From positions 434,001 through 498,000 of the forward strand of contig NZ_BSDD01000002.1 in assembly GCF_030268065.1 (NCBI RefSeq): a stretch of 64,000 nt of DNA. Reading direction: 5' to 3'. The stretch is from Geothrix rubra. Its GTDB lineage: Bacteria > Acidobacteriota > Holophagae > Holophagales > Holophagaceae. The translations under genes were made by a program, and so were the position numbers. Position 1 is the stretch's first letter. Every line of letters begins with the position of its first letter. The notes beneath the pieces are model-generated. The model worked only from the letters and a program-made list of their open reading frames with translations. It ran no database searches and was not told where the DNA came from. Of this stretch, positions 35,019 to 43,556 are shown in pieces.

Positions 35019-36668
35019 ATGGCCGTCCTCACCGCCATCTCCGCCTGGACCGTCGCGGATGTCCAGCACTTCGCCCGCCGCGCCGGGTTCGGGCTGACCC
35101 CCGAGGACGCCGCGACCCTGGCCGGCCAGGCCCCGGGCCCCGCCATCGACGCCTGGATCGACGGCACGGCCCTCGATCCCGCGGCCTACCAGGCCGCCGC
35201 CGCCACGGCCGACGTCGTCCTGGAACCGCAGATCTCCGCGAACACCACCGTGGCCGGCAGCGTGGACGTGCCCGCCGTGCAGCCTCCCCATCCCTTCCTG
35301 GTCGAGGGTGCCGACGCCTGGCGGAACAGCCTCAACACCGCGCAGGCGCTCACGGCCTGGCGCATGCAGTTCAACCCCTATGCCTTCCAGGAGCGGATGG
35401 CCCTCTTCTGGCACAACCTCTTCGCCACGGGCTGGCACAAGGTCAACAACGCCGCCCTCATGCTCAAGCAGTACCAGACCTTCCGGACCCTGGGCCTCGC
35501 GAGGTTCGACGACCTCCTCGTGGCCGTGAGCCAGGACCCCGCCATGGCCCTCTGGCTCGACTCCGTCCTCAACAACGCCGCGGGCACCAAGGTCGCCAAC
35601 GAGAACTACGCCCGGGAGGTGATGGAGCTGTACAGCCTGGGGGCCGACAACGGCTACAACCAGACGGACATCACCCAGCTCGCGCGGGCCCTCAGCGGCT
35701 GGAGCTTCACCTATGCCGAGGCGGACCTCAAGGTGAATCCCGCCAACCCGAGCTCGAAGTACCCCGCCGACGCGCGGTTCAGGGTCTACGACGGCAGCGC
35801 CATCGCGCCGGACACCCGGCTCTGGTACGGGGGCACGGCCACCACCAGCCCCAACATGCACGCCACAGGGACCGTGTCCTACCTGGGCCAGACCTTCGAC
35901 GTGACCACCACCACCGGCGGCCTGGCCAAGGGCGAGAACGCCCTCCGGAGCATCCTGACCTCGCGGGGGGCCAACTGCGCCCAGTTCCTCGCCAGGCGGC
36001 TCCTCACCCACTTCGTCACCGCCACCTACTCGGCCACAGATCTGGCCGACGTGCAGGCCATGATCCAGGCCGCCGGCTTCGACCTTCGGGCCGTGCTGAA
36101 GACCCTCCTGAAGTCCCAGTACTTCTTCGATCCGGCCAACCGCTTCGCCCTGGCCGAGGGCCCCGTCTCCTGGACGGTCCGCGCCGCGCGGATGCTCTGC
36201 CCCCCCCTTCCCGCGGCATCCTCCGCCACCCCCCCGGCCTATCCCGCGTGGCGGCTGGTGACCAACGCCGCCACCACCTTCGACCAGGCGGGGATGAAGC
36301 TGTTCGATCCCACCGGACCCAACGGATGGAAGGAGCACACGGCCTGGCTGAACAGCAACACGATGCGGTACCGGGGCAGGCTCGCCGCCGCCCTCGCCCT
36401 GGCGGAGACCCGCAGTTTCAGCGGGGCCACCTATCCCCTCTTCCCCACCACCGTCACCGCCTGGTTCCCCACGGCCCCGGCCACTCCTCAGGACGTGCTG
36501 GCGCGCCTCACGGCCCTGCTCCAGCCCGCGCCGCTGCCGGCCGCCGTCACCGCCGAGTGGCTCGCCGCCCTCTGGCCCTCCGCCTTCGCCTGGGACGCCG
36601 CCTCCCAGGCCAAGGCCCGGGAGCTGGCCTTCCTCATCCTCTGCTCGCCCGCGGGCCAGCTCTACTGA
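35019..36668 (+). CDS. DUF1800 family protein
   Basis: A 549-residue member of the DUF1800 family, common in Planctomycetota, Acidobacteriota and Gammaproteobacteria and usually adjacent to a DUF1501 gene. Family landmarks are HFARRAGFGLTPEDAATLA at the N-terminus, ERMALFWHNLFATGWHKV, NENYAREVMELYSLGADNGYN, DITQLARALSGW, and RLLTHFVT. The biochemical role is not established; these pairs are thought to act on large exported or surface substrates. No clear signal peptide is visible. It lies between the cytochrome-like lipoprotein and DUF1501, with short gaps, in a likely operon. Confidence 0.92.
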   Translation: MAVLTAISAWTVADVQHFARRAGFGLTPEDAATLAGQAPGPAIDAWIDGTALDPAAYQAAAATADVVLEPQISANTTVAGSVDVPAVQPPHPFLVEGADAWRNSLNTAQALTAWRMQFNPYAFQERMALFWHNLFATGWHKVNNAALMLKQYQTFRTLGLARFDDLLVAVSQDPAMALWLDSVLNNAAGTKVANENYAREVMELYSLGADNGYNQTDITQLARALSGWSFTYAEADLKVNPANPSSKYPADARFRVYDGSAIAPDTRLWYGGTATTSPNMHATGTVSYLGQTFDVTTTTGGLAKGENALRSILTSRGANCAQFLARRLLTHFVTATYSATDLADVQAMIQAAGFDLRAVLKTLLKSQYFFDPANRFALAEGPVSWTVRAARMLCPPLPAASSATPPAYPAWRLVTNAATTFDQAGMKLFDPTGPNGWKEHTAWLNSNTMRYRGRLAAALALAETRSFSGATYPLFPTTVTAWFPTAPATPQDVLARLTALLQPAPLPAAVTAEWLAALWPSAFAWDAASQAKARELAFLILCSPAGQLY

Positions 36669-36681
36669 CGCCGGAGGGACC

Positions 36682-38025
36682 ATGACCACGCGACGCGATT
36701 TCCTCCAGACCCTCGGGGCCGCGGGCGCGACCCTGGCCGGCCTCAGCGCCTGCGGCGGCGGCCACGGCAACGGCGGAACCGGCAGCACCCAGCCTCCCAT
36801 CGCCGTCCCCACCTCGCCCATCCTCGTCATCGTCAACATCGACGGCGGGAACGACTGGCTGAGCATGCTGCCGCCCAATGCCGGCGCGAACCTGGGCATC
36901 TACCAGACCAAGCGGGCCACGCTCCAGATCCCCGGCACCCAGCAGACCGACCTGGGCAGCGGCGTGGGCCTCAACACCGACTTCACGGGGATGGACCAGC
37001 TCCATGCCCTCGGCCGGGTGGCCTGGATCACGGGCATCGGCATGCCCAATCCGAACCTCTCCCACTTCACCTCCATCGACCTCTGGGGCCAGGGCGCCAC
37101 GGTGCCCGCCGGGAACGGCTGGCTGGGCCGCTTCGCCGACACGGCCTTCAACCCCACCGGCGACGTGCTGCGGGGCCTCACCGTGACGGCGGACCTGCCC
37201 ATCATGCTCAAGGGGGCCACCCGCAGCTACGTGTCCATCACGGGCAGCGGGGGGTATGTCTATCCCGCCTATCTGCTCAGCAGCTCCCCCGTGGCCGATG
37301 CGGCCACGCTGGAGCAGGGCTGGGCCGCCGCCCTGGCCGCCACCGGCCCCGATCCCGCCTCCGCCGCCGCCTACCAGGCCGCCGCGGCCGCCGGGACCCT
37401 CTTCTACGACGCGCAGAACAACCCCGCCTTTGGCGCCGGCGGCTCCCTGCCCAGCCGCACCCCGGCGGTGCTGTACCCGGGGGACAAGGGCTATCCCGTC
37501 ACCCGCCTCAACGGCTCCGCCCTCTCCTCTACCCTGAGCAGCCAGTTCAAGCTCATCGCCCAGATGATCGCCGCGGGCCTGCCCACCCAGGTCTTCTTCA
37601 CCCGGCTCAGCGGCTGGGACACCCACAGCAACCAGGCCACCGACCACCCGAACCTGCAGCGGACCCTCGGGGGCTCCATCAAGGCCTTCTACGACGACCT
37701 GGCGAGCATCACCACCCCCTCGGGCACCGCCCAGGACCGGGTGATGATCCTGGCCTACAGCGAGTTCGGACGGCGCGTGCAGGAGAACAGCAGCGGCACG
37801 GACCACGGCACGGCGGGGCTCTCCTTCTGCGTGGGCCGGGCCGTGAAGGGCGGGCTCTACGGCGGCTACCCGGACCTGGCGAACCTGGACGCCAACGGGA
37901 ACATGAAGTTCACCACCGACTTCCGGAGCCTCTACGCCACCGTCCTCGACCGGTGGCTGGGCCAGGCCACCAGCACCACGGACACCCTCCTCGGCGCCAG
38001 CTACCCCCGCCTCGGCTTCCTCTGA
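36682..38025 (+). CDS. DUF1501 family protein with Tat signal
   Basis: A 447-residue protein whose N-terminus is a twin-arginine signal (TTRRDFLQTLGAAGATLAG) ending in a possible lipobox (LSAC), so it is exported folded and may be lipid-anchored. DUF1501 belongs to the sulfatase/alkaline-phosphatase-like fold; typical landmarks are ILVIVNIDGGNDWLSML, YVSITGSGGY, FTRLSGWDTHSNQ, DRVMILAYSEFGRRVQENSSGTDHG. It starts 13 bases after DUF1800. The reaction is not established. Its stop meets that of the convergent TauE/SafE gene within one TGATCA palindrome. Confidence 0.93.
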   Translation: MTTRRDFLQTLGAAGATLAGLSACGGGHGNGGTGSTQPPIAVPTSPILVIVNIDGGNDWLSMLPPNAGANLGIYQTKRATLQIPGTQQTDLGSGVGLNTDFTGMDQLHALGRVAWITGIGMPNPNLSHFTSIDLWGQGATVPAGNGWLGRFADTAFNPTGDVLRGLTVTADLPIMLKGATRSYVSITGSGGYVYPAYLLSSSPVADAATLEQGWAAALAATGPDPASAAAYQAAAAAGTLFYDAQNNPAFGAGGSLPSRTPAVLYPGDKGYPVTRLNGSALSSTLSSQFKLIAQMIAAGLPTQVFFTRLSGWDTHSNQATDHPNLQRTLGGSIKAFYDDLASITTPSGTAQDRVMILAYSEFGRRVQENSSGTDHGTAGLSFCVGRAVKGGLYGGYPDLANLDANGNMKFTTDFRSLYATVLDRWLGQATSTTDTLLGASYPRLGFL

Positions 38026-38808
38026 TCAGTGTCCCCGCAGGACCAGCAGCAGGGCCATGGCCACGGCCAGGACGGCGAAGGCCTGCTTGAGCCGGGCCCC
38101 GCGGAGCCGGGTGGCCACCCGGGCCCCCAGGAAGGCGCCGAGGGCGAACCCCAGGGCCACGCCCCCGATGACCCGCCAGGGGAGGCCACTGCCGGTGCGG
38201 GCATAGACGAGGACCCCCGGCAGCCCGATGGGGGGCAGCAGCATGGCGAGGCTCGTGAGCTGGGCCTCGTGCTGGGTCATGCGGAACCGGGCGGCCAGGA
38301 GGGGGATCACCACGATGGCCCCGCCCAGGCCCGTGAGGCCCGAGAGCACGCCGGCCAAGGCGCCGATGGGCAGGCCGTACCGCCAGGCTCCCCGGCTGAA
38401 GTCGAGGGGCTCGGCCCCCCGGTCGGGGAGGGCCGGCTCCTTCCGGCGCCAGGTGTGCATGGCGATGATGAGAAGGAAGGCGATGAACCCCCACCGGAGC
38501 GCGGACGCAGGGATCCCGTTGGCCACGGCGGCGCCGCCGGTGATGCCCGCCAGGAAGCCGAGGATCAGGATCGCCACCAGCCGCAGGGAGGTGCGGATGC
38601 CCCGGCGGCGGTACTCCAGCACGGCCGGCAGCCCTGTCGGCAGCAGCATGGCGGCCAGGGTGGCGCCCTGGGCCTGGCGCTGGTCCAGGCCCAGGATGAG
38701 CCCCAGTAGGGGCACCATCACCAGGCCCCCGCCCACGCCGAAGACGCCCGCCAGCGCGCCGCCGGAGAGCCCCGTGGCCAGGCCCGCGAGCAGGGGGGCG
38801 GGACTCAT
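38026..38808 (-). CDS. TauE/SafE (DUF81) family membrane transporter
   Basis: A 260-residue integral membrane protein with about eight helices, of the family that exports sulfite or organosulfonates and takes part in sulfur-compound traffic. The two repeat motifs GGALAGVFGVGGGLVMVPLL and ALAGVLSGLTGLGGAIVVIPLL (with GGG/GG after a glycine turn) are typical. The ATG at 38808 overlaps the stop of the esterase gene by four bases, so the two are probably cotranscribed. Substrate unknown. Confidence 0.9.
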   Translation of the reverse strand: MSPAPLLAGLATGLSGGALAGVFGVGGGLVMVPLLGLILGLDQRQAQGATLAAMLLPTGLPAVLEYRRRGIRTSLRLVAILILGFLAGITGGAAVANGIPASALRWGFIAFLLIIAMHTWRRKEPALPDRGAEPLDFSRGAWRYGLPIGALAGVLSGLTGLGGAIVVIPLLAARFRMTQHEAQLTSLAMLLPPIGLPGVLVYARTGSGLPWRVIGGVALGFALGAFLGARVATRLRGARLKQAFAVLAVAMALLLVLRGH

Positions 38809-39653
38809 GGGGCCTCCAGGGGATGGGCCTCGAAGAAGGCCCAGATCAGCTCCGCGGCGGGCAGGTCGGGCGCGGGGGCGTCGGCTCCGGGCGCGTAGGC
38901 CCGGCCCCCGGGCCAGGCATGGCCCATCCCGGCCACGGTCCAGAGCCCCACCTCCACCTCGCCGCCCCGCCAGCGGTCGAGGGCATGCGGTCCCCGCCAG
39001 GTCTGTTCGGGTCCCTGGTCGCAGCCCATGAGGGTCGCCCAGCGGGCCCAGGCCCCGGGCGCCGCGGGGGCAGCCAGGCGGCGCCCCTGGCTGCCGGTGC
39101 CCCCGAGGTAGGGGATGTGGCGGTCCTCCGTGCCGTGGAAGGCCAGGGTGGGCACGGGCCGGGCCGGCGCCGGGCCGTCCACGGGCGACCCGGCCACGGC
39201 GGCGATGGCGGCCACCCAGCCGGAGGCCTCCAGGGCCATGCGGGTGGCCATGCGCGCCCTATTGGAGAAGCCCGCCACGTAGATGCGGCGGGGGTCCACG
39301 GGGCCATGGCGCTCGACCCGCTCCACCACCGCCTGGAGGAAGCCGCCGTCATCGGTCCCCGGATGCAGGGGGCAGCCGAAGCCCGGCCCCGCGTTCCAGG
39401 CGGCGCCCCGGGCGGGATCCTCCGTGCCCGGCTCGCCCAGGGCCTGGGGGTAGGCCACGCGGAAGCCCTCGCGATCCGCCAGGCGGCTGAGACCCGAGAG
39501 GGTCGCCATGATCCGGCCCGTGCCCCCCGTGCCGTGGAGGGCCAGGACCAGGGGCAGGCGCCGGCCGGCCGCGTCCGGGGGGTCGTGGAGCAGCACCTTC
39601 CGGGCCTCCCCCCGCCAGTCCAGTCTCAGGCTGTGGCCCTGGCCGTGCGACAC
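38805..39653 (-). CDS. Alpha/beta hydrolase, PHB-depolymerase/feruloyl-esterase type
   Basis: A 282-residue protein of the LpqC/PHB depolymerase family. Landmarks are the oxyanion motif LVLALHGTGGTG, the nucleophile region RRIYVAGFSNRARMATRM, the acid region LAFHGTEDRHIPY and the histidine GMGHAWPGG. The nucleophile elbow reads GFSNR instead of the usual GxSxG (normally GLSNGG), which is unusual and could affect activity. The GTG start at 39653 has GGGAGGA a few bases upstream; no classic signal peptide is visible. It is cotranscribed with the TauE/SafE gene. Confidence 0.8.
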   Translation of the reverse strand: MSHGQGHSLRLDWRGEARKVLLHDPPDAAGRRLPLVLALHGTGGTGRIMATLSGLSRLADREGFRVAYPQALGEPGTEDPARGAAWNAGPGFGCPLHPGTDDGGFLQAVVERVERHGPVDPRRIYVAGFSNRARMATRMALEASGWVAAIAAVAGSPVDGPAPARPVPTLAFHGTEDRHIPYLGGTGSQGRRLAAPAAPGAWARWATLMGCDQGPEQTWRGPHALDRWRGGEVEVGLWTVAGMGHAWPGGRAYAPGADAPAPDLPAAELIWAFFEAHPLEAP

Positions 39654-39717
39654 GCGTCCTCCCAAGGCGATTCTGGCGCCCGGGGCCCCCTGTGGTCCAA
39701 TGGAAGCGGGAGGCCCG

Positions 39718-40494
39718 ATGCAGGTCCAGCTCAGCGACGATGTGGTGCTCGACAGCCGGCGTGCCGTGTGGCTGCCCCGGCAGAAGACCCTGGTGCTGGC
39801 GGACTTCTTCTTCGGGCTGGGGGCGGCCCGGCGCCGGAGGGTGGATGCCCTGCCCGCCACCCCCCAGCAGGAGATCTGGGAGCGCGTCTTCGGCCTCCTG
39901 GACGACTACGCGCCGGAGCAGCTGGCCCTGCTGGGGGACCTCAAGCCCTCCCAGGGGGCCCTGGAAGGCGACGAGGCGGACGAGCTGCGGACCATCTTCC
40001 GCAAGCTGAAGGCCGGGGGACGCAAGGTGGTGCAGGTGGTGGGCCATCCCGACCGCAGCGACGGCCCGGCGCTGGAGGGCACGGGCATCCGGCCCGTGGA
40101 GCAGCACAAGGTGGGCCCCTTCACCCTCATGCACCGCCGCCGGATCTTCGTCTACCCGCGCCACGACCCGCACCACGGGTTCTGGATCAACGGCGGGGTC
40201 CACCCCCTCTTCGCCGTGCCGGCCCCCGGGCCCGCCGCGGAGCCGGACTGGATGCGGCTGCCGGCCTTCCTCTACACGGGCTTCGCCCTGGTGATGCCCC
40301 CCTTCGTGAGCTACGCCCAGGGCTTCGAGGTGATCCAGCCCGAACGCCTGCCGCGCCAGGCCCGGGCCTGGCGGCTCCTGGCGGATCGCCTGGCGCCCCT
40401 GGACCTGCCAGAGCTGCCCCCCACGCCGGAGGCCCTGCGCACCCTCACCCGCCCGCCCCGCAAGGGACGGGAGGGCGCCAAGGCCGAGGAGTAG
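39718..40494 (+). CDS. PdeM-like metallophosphoesterase with degenerate metal site
   Basis: A 258-residue protein aligning along the ligase-associated metallophosphoesterase PdeM. Family motifs are visible but eroded: DLHLGK is ADFFFGLG, GDLKH is LGDLKPS, GNHD is VGHPDRS, and GHxHP is INGGVHPLF. Three of the four metal-binding motifs thus lack a key histidine or asparagine, so phosphoesterase activity is doubtful. The start is the ATG at 39718 after GGGAGG. The neighbours (esterase, DUF192) show no DNA-repair genes. It may be a regulatory or structural relative. Confidence 0.72.
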   Translation: MQVQLSDDVVLDSRRAVWLPRQKTLVLADFFFGLGAARRRRVDALPATPQQEIWERVFGLLDDYAPEQLALLGDLKPSQGALEGDEADELRTIFRKLKAGGRKVVQVVGHPDRSDGPALEGTGIRPVEQHKVGPFTLMHRRRIFVYPRHDPHHGFWINGGVHPLFAVPAPGPAAEPDWMRLPAFLYTGFALVMPPFVSYAQGFEVIQPERLPRQARAWRLLADRLAPLDLPELPPTPEALRTLTRPPRKGREGAKAEE

Positions 40495-40497
40495 GGC

Positions 40498-40989
40498 CTA
40501 CTTCCGCTTCCTTCCGCCCTCGGGCACGGGGGCGCCGCCCTTCACCCGGGTGCCGTCATCCAGGGTGAGGTCCCAGCCCAGCCGGTCGCCCTTGCGAAGG
40601 CCCAGGCGCTTGAAGGTGCCCACGGGAAACTCGATGAAATAGCGGGACGGCACGGTGCCGCCGTAGGTGGGGCAGTCGTCGCCGCGCATCGGCGAGCAGG
40701 GCGGCACGCGTTCCACCAGCTCGGCGACCCTGCCGTCCGCGTCCACCCAGGCCACGTCCAGGGCGATCAGGCAGTTCTTCATCCAGATGGCGTGCAGGCC
40801 GTCCTCCGAATAGACGAAGAACATGCAGCGGTCCTTGGCCAGGGACTGCCGGTACATGAGGCCCTTGGCCTTCTCCGGGTCCGTGGAGGCCACCTCGGCC
40901 ATGAAGGTGTGCTGCTTGAAGGCCACGGTGCCGCCCCCGCCCGCCAGCAGGGGCAGGGCGGCCAGGACGGCGATGAGCAGGGTGCGCAT
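40498..40989 (-). CDS. DUF192 family exported protein
   Basis: A 163-residue protein with a signal peptide (MRTLLIAVLAALPLLAGGGG) and a DUF192 (COG1430) domain: FMAEVASTDPEKAKGLMYRQSL, DRCMFFVYSEDGLHAIWMKN, LIALDVAWVDADGRV. A three-cysteine stretch (PPCSPMRGDDCPTYGG) lies in the middle, and the C-terminal beta strand follows FIEFPVGTFKRLGLRKGDRL. DUF192 function is unknown. I used the ATG at 40989, which opens the signal peptide. It is convergent to the PdeM-like gene with a four-base gap. Confidence 0.87.
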   Translation of the reverse strand: MRTLLIAVLAALPLLAGGGGTVAFKQHTFMAEVASTDPEKAKGLMYRQSLAKDRCMFFVYSEDGLHAIWMKNCLIALDVAWVDADGRVAELVERVPPCSPMRGDDCPTYGGTVPSRYFIEFPVGTFKRLGLRKGDRLGWDLTLDDGTRVKGGAPVPEGGRKRK

Positions 40990-41117
40990 GGGGACTCCTC
41001 GGACCTCTGTAGGTGCGTCCAGGATGCCCGAGGCTCCCGGCGCTTCGTGATGCCTCGCGACGTGTGGCAAGATGATACCCCACGCGCGGCCCCGGCGGGC
41101 CTGCGTCCTGGAGGTCC

Positions 41118-43556
41118 ATGGGCGTTCGCATCCGGTCCCTCGCCGGGCTCCTGCTGGGGCTCGCCCTCGGTGCGCAACCCACCGTCCAGGAGCTTCGTGC
41201 CATGCGGATCCGCGGCCCCATCCGCATCGATGGCCGCCTGCAGGAGCCGGACTGGCGCCTGGCGCCCGCCGCCACGAGCTTCACCGAGGAGTGGCCGGAC
41301 AGGGGGCGACCCGCCCGCCAGGTGACCGACGTGTCCGTCCTCTACGACGACCGCTACCTCTACGTGGGGGCCCGGATGCACCACGACCCCGCCCTGGACG
41401 GGGGCCGGACCACCATCGTGCGCCGCCTGCACCGCCGGGACCAGGACAGCCAGAGCGACTGGTTCAGCGTGGCCCTGGACACCACCCACGACCACCGGAC
41501 CGCCGTGGTGTTCGAGGTGAACGCCGCGGGCGTGCAGCGGGACGGCATCATCGCCAACGACACCGACTACGACACGAGCTGGGACGGCGTCTGGGAGAGC
41601 GCCGTCACCCGGGACGCAGGCGGCTGGACGGCGGAGCTGAAGATCCCCCTGTCCCTGCTCCGCATCCGTGAGGACGAGGGCCCCCAGGTCTGGGGCGTGA
41701 ACTTCACCCGCACCGACCAGGGGCATCTCCGCGAATCCTCCCGCTGGTACGTGGTGCCCCAGGGCGAGGGCGGCTTCGTGAGCCAGTTCCCCCTGCTCGT
41801 GGGCCTGGAGGACGTGCACCCCCGGCCCCGTCGGGAATACGTGCCCTTCGTGAGCGCCGCCCGCAAGTTCGAGACGGCCCGGAGCTACGACGACCGCGGC
41901 TGGCAGCGCCGGGCCGGGGTGGATGCGCGCTGGGGCCTGGACGGCATCGGGCAGGTGGACCTCAGCGTCCGGCCCGACTTCGGCCAGGTGGAGGTGGACC
42001 AGGCGGTGCTGAACCTCGGCACGGTGGAGACCTTCTTTCCCGAGAAGCGCCCCTTCTTCCTGGAGGGCGCCGAGATCTTCCGGGTGGCGGGTCCCGACCT
42101 CTTCTACAGCCGCCGCATCGGCCGGGGCCTCTCCGATCCCGACCTGAACCCCGGCGAGACCCTGGTCGACCGCCCCGACGCCACCACCCTGACGGCGGCG
42201 GCCAAGTACACCGCCAAGTACGACGGCGGCACCAACGTGGGTCTTCTGGGCGCCAGCGTGGAGCCCGCCCGGGCCGTGATCCGCGACGCCTCCGGCCAGA
42301 CGGTGGAACGGGAACTGGCGCCCCTCACCAACTACGGGGTGCTGCGCGTCCAGCAGATGATGGACGACCGGGGCAGCTACCTCGGGGGCTTCACCTCCGA
42401 GGTCCACGAGGCCGGCCCCGCGGGCCGGGTGGCCCAGGTGCAGGCCCTGGACGGGGTGTACCGCAGCGCCGATCGCAGCGGCCTCCTCGAGGGCACCCTC
42501 AGCCGCAGCCAGGCGGGACCAAAGGAGGATCAGGCCCAGGGCTGGCGTGGCCGCCTCCGGGTGCACCGGGACTGGGCCGACGGGTGGGGCCTGGAGGCCC
42601 AGGCCATCGATGCCGGCCACGACTACAATCCCAACGACCTGGGCTACCTGGACCGGGCGGACGAGCAGAAGGTCTATGCCGGCGTGACCCGCCGCTGGGA
42701 TCGCACCGCGGGCGTCTTCCGGAACTGGGCCTGGGGCCTCGACCACGTCTCGGCCCGGGACCAGGCCGGCCACGTCTTCCTCCGGGAGTTCAACACCTGG
42801 GGCCACACGGACTTCACCAACTTCATGTCCCTCTGGGGCGGCGGCGGCGTGGACCTCCCCGCGGAGGACGACCGGGAGCTGCGCACCTACGGGGACCCGG
42901 CGAAGAAGTACCTCCAGCGGCCCGCCATCCCCTACGCGAACCTGGGCTTCGACACGGCGGGGAACCGCCCCTGGTACGTGCGGGTGGCCCTCAACCGGGC
43001 CTGGCGCGAGGGCGGCCCCTCCACGAACAGCAGCCTCTTCCAGTCCATCAAGCCCACCCCGGCCCTGGAGATCCAGCTCTCCACCTCCCTGACCCGGGAC
43101 GAGGGGGAGCTGACGTGGCTGGAAACCCCCGTCCTCACGCCCATCGTGGGCCTGCGGCGCCTCAGCCAGTTCAACCAGACCCTGCGGGTGTCCTACGCCT
43201 TCAGCACCAACCTGACCCTCCAGGCCTTCAGCCAGTGGCTGGCGGCGAACTGGGCCTTCCGCGACCTGCAGTACTACGTGGACGACCAGACCCTCGCCGG
43301 CGGCCTGCCCCCGGACCTCCCCGCCGGCACCGCCCCCCAGACCGCCTTCAGCTACCGGGACTGGAACCTGAACCTGATCACCCGCTGGGCGTTCAGGCCG
43401 GGCTCCACCTTCTTCCTGGTCTACACCCACGGGGCCAGCACCGATGCCCTCATCAACGACCGGGCCAGCCTCTCCCCCCGCCCCGATCTCGCCGTCCTTC
43501 CGCACCTGCCCTCGGACGACGTCGTCCAGATGAAGCTGAGCTACCTGTTCCGCTAG
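41118..43556 (+). CDS. Outer-membrane CBM9-like/DUF5916 beta-barrel protein
   Basis: An 812-residue exported protein. After the signal peptide (residues 1-19) comes a CBM9-like domain (about 30-215: RIDGRLQEPDWRLA, VSVLYDDRYLYVGARM, DWFSVALDTTHDHR, ELKIPLSLLRI), then a DUF5916 C-terminal beta-barrel with repeated amphipathic strands and the conserved VDLSVRPDFGQVEVDQAVLN followed by TFFPEKRPFFLEGAEIF. It ends in an aromatic residue-rich strand (MKLSYLFR), as outer-membrane barrels do. Probably polysaccharide- or protein-related at the surface; ligand unknown. Its stop overlaps that of the convergent aminotransferase within CTAG. Confidence 0.9.
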   Translation: MGVRIRSLAGLLLGLALGAQPTVQELRAMRIRGPIRIDGRLQEPDWRLAPAATSFTEEWPDRGRPARQVTDVSVLYDDRYLYVGARMHHDPALDGGRTTIVRRLHRRDQDSQSDWFSVALDTTHDHRTAVVFEVNAAGVQRDGIIANDTDYDTSWDGVWESAVTRDAGGWTAELKIPLSLLRIREDEGPQVWGVNFTRTDQGHLRESSRWYVVPQGEGGFVSQFPLLVGLEDVHPRPRREYVPFVSAARKFETARSYDDRGWQRRAGVDARWGLDGIGQVDLSVRPDFGQVEVDQAVLNLGTVETFFPEKRPFFLEGAEIFRVAGPDLFYSRRIGRGLSDPDLNPGETLVDRPDATTLTAAAKYTAKYDGGTNVGLLGASVEPARAVIRDASGQTVERELAPLTNYGVLRVQQMMDDRGSYLGGFTSEVHEAGPAGRVAQVQALDGVYRSADRSGLLEGTLSRSQAGPKEDQAQGWRGRLRVHRDWADGWGLEAQAIDAGHDYNPNDLGYLDRADEQKVYAGVTRRWDRTAGVFRNWAWGLDHVSARDQAGHVFLREFNTWGHTDFTNFMSLWGGGGVDLPAEDDRELRTYGDPAKKYLQRPAIPYANLGFDTAGNRPWYVRVALNRAWREGGPSTNSSLFQSIKPTPALEIQLSTSLTRDEGELTWLETPVLTPIVGLRRLSQFNQTLRVSYAFSTNLTLQAFSQWLAANWAFRDLQYYVDDQTLAGGLPPDLPAGTAPQTAFSYRDWNLNLITRWAFRPGSTFFLVYTHGASTDALINDRASLSPRPDLAVLPHLPSDDVVQMKLSYLFR

